Source: Saprospiraceae bacterium (GTDB lineage Bacteria > Bacteroidota > Bacteroidia > Chitinophagales > Saprospiraceae). From it: 64,000 bases of DNA. Below the pieces are notes generated by a model. It saw only the letters and a program-made list of their open reading frames with translations. It searched no databases and was not told the origin of the DNA. Positions 47,200 through 55,235 of the stretch are shown here, in pieces; position 1 is the stretch's first letter; each line of letters opens with the position of its first letter. The stretch lies in the NCBI GenBank assembly GCA_016719615.1, contig JADJYQ010000001.1:904501-968500 (forward strand), read 5' to 3'. Position numbers and translations under genes: made by a program.

Positions 47200-48825
47200 A
47201 TGACCAATAAGGAAATCGCCGGTTTATTTCATGAGCTGGCAACACTCATGGAACTCCATGATGAAAATTCATTTAAAACGAGATCGTATGAAAATGCTTA
47301 TCTGGCATTGCGCAAACTCGATGTTCCCTTACTTGAAATGGAAAAAAGCGATTGGTCTCAGTTTAAAGGAATTGGATCTGCTATTCAGGATAAGTTGGAA
47401 GAAATAAAGACAAAGGCAACTTTTACAACATTGGAAGAGTACCGGTCTAAAACTCCGGAAGGAGTTCGCGCGATGTTGCGCATTAAAGGACTAGGACCTA
47501 AAAAAGTAAAAAGTATTTGGAAAGAACTTCAGCTGGAATCAGTTGGAGAATTGGCTTATGCATGCGAAGAAAATCGCCTCATTGAATTGAAGGGATTTGG
47601 CAAAAAAATTCAGGAAGATATTCTCAACAATATTGCATTTTTAGATAGTCAGGCCGGTTTTTATTTGTTTCCTAAATTAAATGCTGAAGCTGAACTTTTG
47701 ATTCAACAAATCAAACAATTAAATGCAGATCTTATAATTGAAAAGTGTGGTGCACTGCGTCGTGCAAATCCCGTGCTTGAAAAAATTGAATTCTTGATAA
47801 ATGCAGAATCTTTCCATTTGCCCGAACAATTCATAAAATCAGATGAGCGGAATTACCTATGGAAAGAAAATATTCCAGTTCAAATCTATACAAGTTCAGA
47901 TTCGGATTTTTATTTCAATTTAGCGAAGTACACCAGCGGCAGCGATGCATTTGTTACAAATGTATTATCTGTGCTGCAAAAAATTTCTGCAGCCTCTGAA
48001 GAGCAAGTTTTTTCGCATGTTCATTTGAATTATATACCTCCCGAATGCAGAGATCTGGAAGAATTTTCAACATTCAATCCACTTGAATTGGTAGATATGG
48101 ATGCCATTAAAGGGGTCATTCATACACATAGCTTATATAGTGATGGAATGTATTCTATTGAACAAATGGCCGAAGAGTGTATCCGATTGGGATATCAATA
48201 TTTGGTGATTTCAGATCATTCGCGGGCTGCTTTTTATGCCAATGGCTTAAGTATCGAACGCGTCGAACAACAATGGCGGGAAATTGATCAGTTGAATGCT
48301 CAATGGCAGGATTTTACCATATTCAAATCCATTGAATCTGATATACTCTACGATGGATCATTAGATTATCCAGATGATATTCTGGAGAAATTTGATTTAG
48401 TAATTGCCTCAGTGCATAGTCAATTAAAAATGGATCTTACGAAAGCTATGAGCAGACTCATAAAGGCTATTGAAAATCCGTATACGAGAATTCTTGGTCA
48501 TATGACCGGTAGACTATTATTGTCTCGACCCGGATACCCTGTTGATCATCAAAAAATAATTGATGCATGTGCGGATAATAATGTCATAATTGAACTAAAT
48601 GCCAACCCAATGAGATTGGATATGGATTGGAAATGGATACCATATGCTATGGAAAAAGGAGTTAAGATTTCAATAAATCCCGATGCACACAACCTAAAAG
48701 GAATAAGTGACATAAAATATGGAGTGCTGGCTGCCAGAAAAGCTGGCTTGTTAAAAAATTATTGTTTGAATTATAAGTCAAGTACAGAATTTATTTCTTG
48801 GATAAATGAAAAAAGCAACTTTTAA
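47200..48825 (+). CDS. PolX-family protein with degenerate polymerase site and intact PHP domain
   Basis: 541 residues: helix-hairpin-helix motifs (about 50-145, 'GIGSAIQDKLEEI', 'GLGPKKVKSIW', 'GFGKKIQEDIL'), a Pol-X palm (about 155-290) and a C-terminal PHP phosphoesterase domain (about 303-541). The PHP metal ligands are present ('GVIHTHSLYSDG' with H308 and H310, 'YLVISDHS', 'VIASVHS', 'ISINPDAH'). In the palm, where PolX enzymes have 'GDIDILV', this protein has 'EKIEFLI', so the catalytic aspartates are K195 and E197. Polymerase activity is therefore probably lost and a 3'-5' exonuclease or phosphatase role kept. It follows gldG by 18 bases. Confidence 0.9.
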   Translation: MTNKEIAGLFHELATLMELHDENSFKTRSYENAYLALRKLDVPLLEMEKSDWSQFKGIGSAIQDKLEEIKTKATFTTLEEYRSKTPEGVRAMLRIKGLGPKKVKSIWKELQLESVGELAYACEENRLIELKGFGKKIQEDILNNIAFLDSQAGFYLFPKLNAEAELLIQQIKQLNADLIIEKCGALRRANPVLEKIEFLINAESFHLPEQFIKSDERNYLWKENIPVQIYTSSDSDFYFNLAKYTSGSDAFVTNVLSVLQKISAASEEQVFSHVHLNYIPPECRDLEEFSTFNPLELVDMDAIKGVIHTHSLYSDGMYSIEQMAEECIRLGYQYLVISDHSRAAFYANGLSIERVEQQWREIDQLNAQWQDFTIFKSIESDILYDGSLDYPDDILEKFDLVIASVHSQLKMDLTKAMSRLIKAIENPYTRILGHMTGRLLLSRPGYPVDHQKIIDACADNNVIIELNANPMRLDMDWKWIPYAMEKGVKISINPDAHNLKGISDIKYGVLAARKAGLLKNYCLNYKSSTEFISWINEKSNF

Positions 48826-48928
48826 TAATCGTTAACATTACGTTTGAAATAGAATAAATGGGTCTGGTTGGTAAAGGAGTAATTTTACATTCTATTTATT
48901 TGACACAAATTAAAATCATTTATTCATC

Positions 48929-49483
48929 ATGAAAAAAGTACAATTACTAACTTTTGTTTTATTTGCAGGTTTATTTGCGATCAGTGCGTGCAAATCTGAT
49001 AAAGCAGAAACTACAGAAACAGCAGCTACAGATGGTGCAGCAGCAGCGGATGCAACTGCAGGTTTAGCAGATCCAGGTGCTTCAGGATCCGTTCCACCAG
49101 AAGCAGCTCCAACTGGTCCAACTACTACTATGGAATTTTCTGAGATGGTTCACGATTGGGGTGAACTCAAAGAAGGTGAGCACATGAAATATGCATTCAA
49201 ATTCAAGAATACAGGTTCAGAGCCATTAATTATTTCTGATGCAAAAGGCAGCTGCGGTTGTACCGTTCCTGATTGGCCTAGAGAGCCAATCGCTCCAGGA
49301 GCAAGTGGTGAAATCAAAGTTGAATTTGATTCTAAAGGAAAAGGTAGCGATGATGGTCAGAAGCAAACTAAGAAAGTGACGGTTACTGCTAATACCAATC
49401 CTCCTCAGACATATTTGACAATTACAGGAGTTGTTAGAAAAGATCCTAATGCAAAACCTGCAACTTCAAATCCTACACATTAA
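48929..49483 (+). CDS. DUF1573 lipoprotein
   Basis: 184 residues. Lipobox 'ISAC21' is followed by a low-complexity Ala/Thr-rich linker (about 22-70), then the DUF1573 beta domain with 'FSEMVHDWGELKEGEHMKYAFKFKNTGSEPLIISDAKGSCGCTVPDWP'-type features, including the CGC motif. DUF1573 proteins are Ig-like/ASH-fold envelope proteins of unknown function. Codon choice here favours AAC, GGT and AAA/GCT forms typical of strongly expressed genes. A strong terminator follows. Confidence 0.9.
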   Translation: MKKVQLLTFVLFAGLFAISACKSDKAETTETAATDGAAAADATAGLADPGASGSVPPEAAPTGPTTTMEFSEMVHDWGELKEGEHMKYAFKFKNTGSEPLIISDAKGSCGCTVPDWPREPIAPGASGEIKVEFDSKGKGSDDGQKQTKKVTVTANTNPPQTYLTITGVVRKDPNAKPATSNPTH

Positions 49484-49504
49484 TCAATTTAGTATTGATA
49501 AGAT

Positions 49505-49540
49505 AAAAAACCCGCTCTGAACTTCAGTGCGGGTTTTTTT
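49505..49540 (+). terminator. Rho-independent terminator after the DUF1573 gene
   Basis: AAAAAACCCGC (49505-49515) pairs with GCGGGTTTTTT (49529-49539), with an inner CTGA/TCAG stem and a T run. It is near symmetrical and may act in both directions. Confidence 0.92.
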
Positions 49541-49561
49541 GTTTTAGAATTAAGCGCCATT

Positions 49562-50434
49562 ATGCAGACCATTAAATCGTATCTGTCACTGGTTAAATTC
49601 AGTCACACCATATTTGCACTACCTTTTGCAGCCATTGGATTTATTATAGGCATTCATTCTTCGCCGGAATGGGTGGTGAATTATAAATTGTTGATTTGGA
49701 TTTTTGTATGTATGGTGACTGCCAGGAATGCAGCTATGGCTTTTAACAGATGGGCAGATCGCGATATTGATGCATTGAATCCACGCACTCAAATGCGGGA
49801 AATTCCGGCAGGAATTATTTCTGCAAATAAAGCTATCTTTTTTGTTCTTGTGAACTCAATGCTATTCGTTTGGAGTGCTTCCCAAATTAATTTCGTTTGT
49901 TTTATTTTATCACCTCTGGCATTGGCTATCGTATTAGGCTATTCTTTTACGAAAAGATATTTTTGGCTTTGCCATTTGTTTTTGGGACTTGGTTTGGCAT
50001 TAGCACCCTTAGGAGCCTTTTTAGCAGTTCGTGGCAGTCTTGAACTATTACCTTCTATGTATGCTTTAGCCGTAGTAAGTTGGGTTGCAGGTTTTGACAT
50101 TATCTACGCACTTCAGGATGTCGAGTTTGATGTTTCTCATCATTTAAAATCCATACCTGCAAAATTTGGCATTCGTACTTCACTTTGGATTTCTTCTGCC
50201 TTACATTTTATTTGTGGAGTTTGTATTCTGTCGGCAACTTATTTATTGCACAGAGACTACGGTCTTAATGACGGTATCTATTTTGGAAGTGCTGCATTTA
50301 TCATATTACTTATCTCACAGCACATCATCGTCGGAAAAGGCGATTTATCAAAAATTAATCTTGCATTTTTCTCTACCAATGGCTTGGCGAGTATATGCCT
50401 CGCTGTAGGCATTATCATCGATTTTTATTTTTGA
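49562..50434 (+). CDS. ubiA: UbiA-family prenyltransferase
   Basis: 290 residues with eight or nine membrane helices. The first Asp-rich motif N62-x3-D66-x3-D70 ('NRWADRDIDALNPRT') and the second region 'DIIYALQDVEFDVSHHLKSIP' bind prenyl diphosphate and magnesium. It is the 4-hydroxybenzoate-prenyltransferase-like branch. Since Bacteroidota use menaquinone, the more likely role is prenylation in the futalosine menaquinone route, but neighbours do not prove it. Its last 10 bases overlap the convergent RdgB gene. Confidence 0.9.
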   Translation: MQTIKSYLSLVKFSHTIFALPFAAIGFIIGIHSSPEWVVNYKLLIWIFVCMVTARNAAMAFNRWADRDIDALNPRTQMREIPAGIISANKAIFFVLVNSMLFVWSASQINFVCFILSPLALAIVLGYSFTKRYFWLCHLFLGLGLALAPLGAFLAVRGSLELLPSMYALAVVSWVAGFDIIYALQDVEFDVSHHLKSIPAKFGIRTSLWISSALHFICGVCILSATYLLHRDYGLNDGIYFGSAAFIILLISQHIIVGKGDLSKINLAFFSTNGLASICLAVGIIIDFYF

Positions 50435-51003
50435 CTCAGAAATGCTACAAATTTCTGAATGGCCAAGCTGCGATGGCTGATTTTTTGTTTGATTTCTGAA
50501 CTCAATTCTCCAAAAGTTTCATCGTATCCGTTTGGTATAAAAATGGGATCATAACCAAATCCATTGGATCCTTTCATATGATGCGCAATCCGCCCTTCTA
50601 TGATGCCTTCAAATAAGAACTGTACTTCAAAAGATGGTATATAAGCAATAACCGTGCGAAATCTTGCAGACCTGTTTTCAATATGCTTTAAATTACTTAA
50701 TAGTAAATTCATGTTTGCCAGATCGTCTTTTTCTTCACCGGCATATCTGGCAGAGTATACACCAGGAGCCATATTCAATGATTCGACTTCTAATCCGCTA
50801 TCATCTGCTATACAAGGTTTTTGGAGTTGACTGAAAAGTAATTTTGCTTTAAGAATTGCATTTTCATCCAGACTGTTGCCGGTTTCTTCAATAGGATCAA
50901 AAAATCCAAGATCATTCAAATCCAATAATTGATAGTTCAAAGGCAGCACAGCTTGTATTTCTGCTTTTTTATGAAGGTTATGTGTTGCAATACAAAGTTT
51001 CAT
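50425..51003 (-). CDS. rdgB: RdgB/HAM1-type non-canonical purine NTP pyrophosphatase
   Basis: 192 residues, starting at the ATG that gives 'MKLCIATHNLHKKAEI' (a longer frame from 51066 adds 21 non-conserved residues). Family motifs: 'ADDSGLEVESLNMAPGVYSARYAG', 'GSNGFGYDPIF' and 'SHRSLAIQKF'. It hydrolyses ITP, XTP and dITP to keep them out of nucleic acids. A near -7 box (TATTTTCG) lies about 35 bases upstream on the minus strand. Confidence 0.94.
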   Translation of the reverse strand: MKLCIATHNLHKKAEIQAVLPLNYQLLDLNDLGFFDPIEETGNSLDENAILKAKLLFSQLQKPCIADDSGLEVESLNMAPGVYSARYAGEEKDDLANMNLLLSNLKHIENRSARFRTVIAYIPSFEVQFLFEGIIEGRIAHHMKGSNGFGYDPIFIPNGYDETFGELSSEIKQKISHRSLAIQKFVAFLSQK

Positions 51004-51082
51004 GTTGAAAAGAAATTCAGTGAAAATGATTTGACGAAAATAAATGAGATAAAAATCTTGAAGCACTCATGAATTGATGGCA

Positions 51083-51511
51083 TTATAAAAACATGAGTTT
51101 TAAAGCCTGCCAAAGCATTTTTTTATCTATTTCTGAACTGTATTCGCCCAATGTTTTAGCAAATAAAAATTGCAAATGCAGCATTTGTATTTTTTCATGA
51201 AGACTTGAGCTTCCCTGATAGTCCAAATTGTTGGTTGGAATTCCAAAAAATATACATTTTAATTCTTCATTCGATGGCATTTCTGAAACATGAATCTTGG
51301 ATTCAGCAGGAACCGGTATTATCAAAGTATTGATGTTGGGCGCAAGTTTTATAGCGCCCATTATTTTGTGAAGAAATTCCATTTGGGAAGTTTGCTCATA
51401 TTCCTGTTGATTCACAAAAATATAATTGTGGATACCAGGTTTAAAAAAATCAATGCCTCCTGATTTTATCGGGATCTCGTAATAAAATGGAATATTGTCA
51501 ATATGATTCAC
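51083..51511 (-). CDS. Conserved-looking protein of unknown family
   Basis: 142 residues without signal peptide or membrane segment. Features visible: 'FYYEIPIKSGGIDFFKPG', 'NTLIIPVPAESKIHVSEMP', 'ELKCIFFGIPTNNLDYQG' and a helical C-terminus ('EKIQMLHLQFLFAKTLGEY'). I do not recognise it. It is upstream of rdgB on the same strand (79 bases to the rdgB ATG) and divergent from ilvE. Confidence 0.65.
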   Translation of the reverse strand: MNHIDNIPFYYEIPIKSGGIDFFKPGIHNYIFVNQQEYEQTSQMEFLHKIMGAIKLAPNINTLIIPVPAESKIHVSEMPSNEELKCIFFGIPTNNLDYQGSSSLHEKIQMLHLQFLFAKTLGEYSSEIDKKMLWQALKLMFL

Positions 51512-51579
51512 AACAATTTTATTTTCTGCAAGTTAAATATAATAGAAGGCTAAAATTAGGCATAAAGCAGACATTTTAT

Positions 51580-51587
51580 TAACTTTG
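51580..51587 (+). promoter_or_regulatory. -7 box for ilvE (TAACTTTG)
   Basis: TAACTTTG lies 15 nt before the ATG at 51603. The in-frame TTG at 51585 is part of the box. Confidence 0.6.
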
Positions 51588-51602
51588 TACAAAACAGAAA
51601 CT

Positions 51603-52682
51603 ATGGCTTACGAAATCAGCATTGAAAGAACGAAGAACTCTAGAATTTCAACGGTGGACTTCAACAATATACCATTTGGTAAAGTGTTCGCCGATCATAT
51701 GTTTATAGCTGATTTCGATGGTCAGCAATGGAAAAATTTTGCAATTAAGCCTTTAGATAAAATTCCGTTTCATCCCGCAACAATGGCTTGGCATTATGGA
51801 CAAGCTATATTTGAAGGCATGAAAGCTTCCATTTCAGCGGAGGGAATGCCCTTGCTCTTCAGACCAGAAGACCATGCGGCCAGACTTAATCAATCTGCAT
51901 TGAGAATGTGTATGCCTGAATTTCCGGAAGCTCTATTCGTGGAAGCATTGAGTAAGTTAATTTATATCGATAGGGATTGGATTCCTCGCAATGAGGAAAG
52001 TGCATTATATATAAGACCGGTGATGATGGCAACCGATGAATTTGTGGGTGTACGATCATCGGATACTTTCAAATTGATGATCATGAACCTTCCATCAGGG
52101 CCTTATTATGCAAAACCGGTGTCTCTTTTGGTGGAAGAAAAATACGTAAGAGCTGTTGATGGGGGCGTAGGCGAGGCCAAAGCTGCCGGAAATTACGGAG
52201 CATCACTTTATCCCACCAAATTGGCAAAAGAAAAAGGATATGACCAGGTCATCTGGATGGATGCCCATGAATTTAAATACGTACAGGAAGTTGGTACGAT
52301 GAATATATTTTTTGTGCTAAAGGACAAAATTCTTACGCCTAATTTGAGTGGTACCATCTTAAAAGGAATAACAAGAGAATCCATCATAACCCTGCTCTCA
52401 GAAAGAGGTTATGTTGTTGAAGAAAGACCCGTTACTATGGAAGAAATCGCCAGTGCACACCAGTCTGGAGAATTACTGGAGGCCTTTGGTGCCGGAACAG
52501 CAGCCGTAATTGCCAATGTAGATCGCATCGGATACAAGGGAAATGATTTATTGATGGACCCATCCAACTGGACCTTATCGAAATCCTTGAAATCTGAGAT
52601 CAATGGCATCCGTTCCGGTAGATTGCCCGATACACATGGATGGATTCATCCGGTATTACAGGAAGCAGCAGTAATGGTTTAA
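51603..52682 (+). CDS. ilvE: Branched-chain amino acid aminotransferase
   Basis: 359 residues from the ATG at 51603. Fold-type IV PLP aminotransferase: 'WHYGQAIFEGMKA', 'YIRPVMMATDEFVGV', the PLP-lysine region 'GEAKAAGNYGASLYPTKLAK', 'VGTMNIFFVL' and 'GTAAVIANVDRI' are characteristic. It interconverts valine, leucine and isoleucine with their 2-oxo acids, the last step of their synthesis. It is a single gene here with its own promoter. Confidence 0.96.
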   Translation: MAYEISIERTKNSRISTVDFNNIPFGKVFADHMFIADFDGQQWKNFAIKPLDKIPFHPATMAWHYGQAIFEGMKASISAEGMPLLFRPEDHAARLNQSALRMCMPEFPEALFVEALSKLIYIDRDWIPRNEESALYIRPVMMATDEFVGVRSSDTFKLMIMNLPSGPYYAKPVSLLVEEKYVRAVDGGVGEAKAAGNYGASLYPTKLAKEKGYDQVIWMDAHEFKYVQEVGTMNIFFVLKDKILTPNLSGTILKGITRESIITLLSERGYVVEERPVTMEEIASAHQSGELLEAFGAGTAAVIANVDRIGYKGNDLLMDPSNWTLSKSLKSEINGIRSGRLPDTHGWIHPVLQEAAVMV

Positions 52683-53065
52683 ATTCAAGGCTCAAAGCCT
52701 AAAGCTCAAAGCTTAAAGGAAGTATTGCTGATGCTTGATTTTACTATTACTAACAATCGTTAGTTATTTTCCAATCAAGGAATATAGTTTATGGAGCAAT
52801 GATTATGGAGTATAGAAGTATGGATTATGGAGCAATGATTATGGAGTATAGTGCAAAGAGAATGGATTATGGTGTCCTGACTTGAAGACATTATTCAATA
52901 AAAAAATGATGACAATGTTGGGAGGAGTATGACGCAAAGATTATATGTTTAAAGTTTAGGTATAATACTCAAAAATATTATTTGAACAGATCAAAGCTTT
53001 AAGCTTTAAGCTTTAAGCTTTAAGCTCTTAGCATTTAAATTATAACTCTAAACTTCTAATCCCGA
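52683..53065. repeat. Gene-free spacer of simple repeats
   Basis: About 380 bases. It has 'AAAGCTCAAAGCTTAAAG' repeats at the left (52692-52720), the recurrent palindrome at 52749-52764, 'GGATTATGGAG.ATGATTATGGAGTATAG' repeats (about 52790-52870), and an 'AAGCTTTAAGCTTTAAGCTT' run (about 52997-53025). The 'GGATTATAGA/GGATTATGGAG' words resemble those in the 42.1-kb spacer. No gene or terminator is convincing. Confidence 0.7.
52749..52764. other. Recurrent palindrome, copy 3 (intergenic)
   Basis: ACTAACAATCGTTAGT, with both 6-bp arms exact, downstream of ilvE. Confidence 0.65.
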
Positions 53066-53818
53066 CTACATTTTTACCAACACATTTCTTTGGATTGTTT
53101 TTCCATCATTTGTGATCAGCAAATAACTTCCGGGCATCCATTTGCGCGTTGACAATTTCAAATAGGAGAAACCATTATCAAGGGATATGAATCCTGCTTC
53201 TTGAGATTTGCCGAGGAGATCTACAATTTGATAGGAAATCCGGCTTCCTTGTTCTCCGGAAAATGAAATACTGAGAAGATCTGTAAAAGGATTGGGTTTG
53301 ATATCTACTTTATATTCGGAAGCAAATGTTTCATCTTCTACATCAACCGGCGATTGTACCTTTTCAGCGGAAAATAAAATTTCAGAGAGCCCGGCACAAT
53401 TTCCCCCATAATTTGATAATGCGGTGATCAACACATACCTGGCTTCGGGAATAATAATATCCATCCAGGGCATGCCTTCATATCGGTTGTTTCCACTGGC
53501 TTTATCTATTAGGAATGTTCCTGCATGATTCCAAACGATACTATCCTTTGAATAGTCAATTGCAATGTTCTGCATTCCCCATGCCAAGCGATCAGGATCA
53601 TTGAGGTTCCATATTTTGAAACGATCGATGCGATATTGTTTATTCAAATCAAACATGATCCAATGACTTTCAGTTTGAGCAGGATTGGGATTTGATTTTA
53701 CCGAGCAACTGATCCAGGAGTCAACCCAATTGGTACTGTGGCGATCCGGAAAACATTGCGCAAAAATTTGAGTCGTGCAAAAAAGAAATAAGCAAACTTG
53801 TATAAATTTCATTTTCAT
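53066..53818 (-). CDS. Secreted discoidin-like (F5/8 type C) protein with T9SS sorting domain
   Basis: 250 residues. A signal peptide ('FCTTQIFAQ') is followed by a beta-sandwich resembling the F5/8 type C (discoidin) carbohydrate-binding fold ('ESHWIMFDLNKQYRIDRFKIWNLN', 'IIPEARYVLITALSNYGGNCAGLSEILF') and a T9SS domain with 'KVDIKPNPFTDLLSISF' and 'WMPGSYLLITNDGKTIQRNVLVKM'. It lies 4 bases after the DUF1501 gene on the same strand and is likely the last gene of that operon. Sugar binding on the surface is inference from the fold. Confidence 0.82.
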   Translation of the reverse strand: MKMKFIQVCLFLFCTTQIFAQCFPDRHSTNWVDSWISCSVKSNPNPAQTESHWIMFDLNKQYRIDRFKIWNLNDPDRLAWGMQNIAIDYSKDSIVWNHAGTFLIDKASGNNRYEGMPWMDIIIPEARYVLITALSNYGGNCAGLSEILFSAEKVQSPVDVEDETFASEYKVDIKPNPFTDLLSISFSGEQGSRISYQIVDLLGKSQEAGFISLDNGFSYLKLSTRKWMPGSYLLITNDGKTIQRNVLVKM

Positions 53819-53822
53819 GGTG

Positions 53823-55226
53823 TTAGTTTTTTAGAAAACCTAAAGGATTTTTACCGGATTGCGGATCGTAGAAATTACCAATATTAGGTAACATGTAATT
53901 TACATCACCTGGTGAAACACCCATCCACAATGCAAATTCTGCAAAATACTGATCTACTGAGGTTGTAGGTATAATTACACCGTCATAAACATTTAGCGGA
54001 GCATTAGATGCCAATAAGGGATATTGCCCGTACATTTTTTTACCAACAACAGAACCTCCCATGGCCATCACATTGCCGCCCCAAGCGTGATCCGATCCAT
54101 TGCCATTCGATTTTAGAGATCTGCCGAATTCTGACATGGTGAAGGTGGTCACCTGATTGCTCAGCTGAAGTTCTTCCATAGCCTGATTGAATTCTGACAT
54201 AGCACTATCTACAATCCCCAACATCTCGCGCTGATTTTGCAATACTTCGTCGTGATGATCCCATCCCGGAAAATCAATGAAAAAGATCTGCCGCTTAAAA
54301 CCAAGATCTTCGTGAACAGCTATGGTACGCGCAATCATTTGAAATGATTGGCTAATGTAATTATCTGAAAACTGGGTATTCAGCGTCGGACTTTTTTCGA
54401 TCGCTCCGGAAAATAATCTATGTCCGTCTCTGGAACCGCGAATGACATCCATATAAGTCTTCTGGAATGGATCTATATAGGAATGATCGATGATAGAATC
54501 TAGTGCTTTGCCGCGAACAATGTTGAAATAATCGTACATATTCGTGGATCCGTAGCCCTCAATTCCTACACTTCCTTGTCTGGGATCTATGGCAAACTCA
54601 ATGGTTTCATTTCCGGTTTGAAATAAATTGGTTCCAGCTAATGAAATATTCATAGAGATTTGATCAGATGGGTTTAGATCGCGAATGAGATCAGCCATTC
54701 GACCGCCCCAACCCACAGTGGCGCGTTTATCGGCCACCGAAGATTGCCATTGCTGTGCTTGATCTGAATGTGAAAGCAGGCCTAATGGCAATTTTGATGT
54801 CCCGTTATAAAATCCACTTTGGTCTGTTGGTTCCAATAAAGTACCAACATTATTAACGAATGTTAGTTTGCCATCGTTAAAGAGCTTTTGGCATCCGGTC
54901 ATAATGGGATTTAAGCCAAATGTGCGACCTGGAGTTCCGTTGGATTGTATGGGCAAGAGATCATTTTTTGGAATTGCTAAATTGGCCCGGTTTTTTTGAT
55001 AATCTCCGTATTCTTTAGTGCTCATCGGAACAACCATGTTAAATGCGTCGTTACCTCCAGACAGCATGAGGCATACCAAAGCTTTGTAGCCCGGATCTAA
55101 AGCACTATTAGACATTGCAAGGGCATTGATCCCCTTCAATTGCAATAAAGCATTGATGATGCTGGTAGATCCCAATGCAGCACAACTGGCTTGGCCAATA
55201 AAATTTCTTCTGGAATATTTTTTCAT
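53823..55226 (-). CDS. DUF1501 protein with Tat-type signal
   Basis: 467 residues. 'SRRNFIGQASCAALG' is a twin-arginine-like export signal. The sulfatase/alkaline-phosphatase-like DUF1501 core follows ('VCLMLSGGNDAFNMVVPM', 'WQSSVADKRATVGWGGRMAD', 'FPGWDHHDE', 'FGRSLKSNGNGSDHAWGGNVMAMGG'). The family is secreted, of unknown substrate, and nearly always paired with DUF1800; here it is 9 bases downstream of that gene. One weakened copy of the recurrent palindrome (54852-54867) lies inside. Confidence 0.93.
   Translation of the reverse strand: MKKYSRRNFIGQASCAALGSTSIINALLQLKGINALAMSNSALDPGYKALVCLMLSGGNDAFNMVVPMSTKEYGDYQKNRANLAIPKNDLLPIQSNGTPGRTFGLNPIMTGCQKLFNDGKLTFVNNVGTLLEPTDQSGFYNGTSKLPLGLLSHSDQAQQWQSSVADKRATVGWGGRMADLIRDLNPSDQISMNISLAGTNLFQTGNETIEFAIDPRQGSVGIEGYGSTNMYDYFNIVRGKALDSIIDHSYIDPFQKTYMDVIRGSRDGHRLFSGAIEKSPTLNTQFSDNYISQSFQMIARTIAVHEDLGFKRQIFFIDFPGWDHHDEVLQNQREMLGIVDSAMSEFNQAMEELQLSNQVTTFTMSEFGRSLKSNGNGSDHAWGGNVMAMGGSVVGKKMYGQYPLLASNAPLNVYDGVIIPTTSVDQYFAEFALWMGVSPGDVNYMLPNIGNFYDPQSGKNPLGFLKN
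54852..54867. other. Recurrent palindrome, variant copy (inside the DUF1501 gene)
   Basis: ATTAACGAATGTTAGT, one base off ACTAACNNNNGTTAGT. Confidence 0.5.
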
Positions 55227-55235
55227 GAGGGGATT

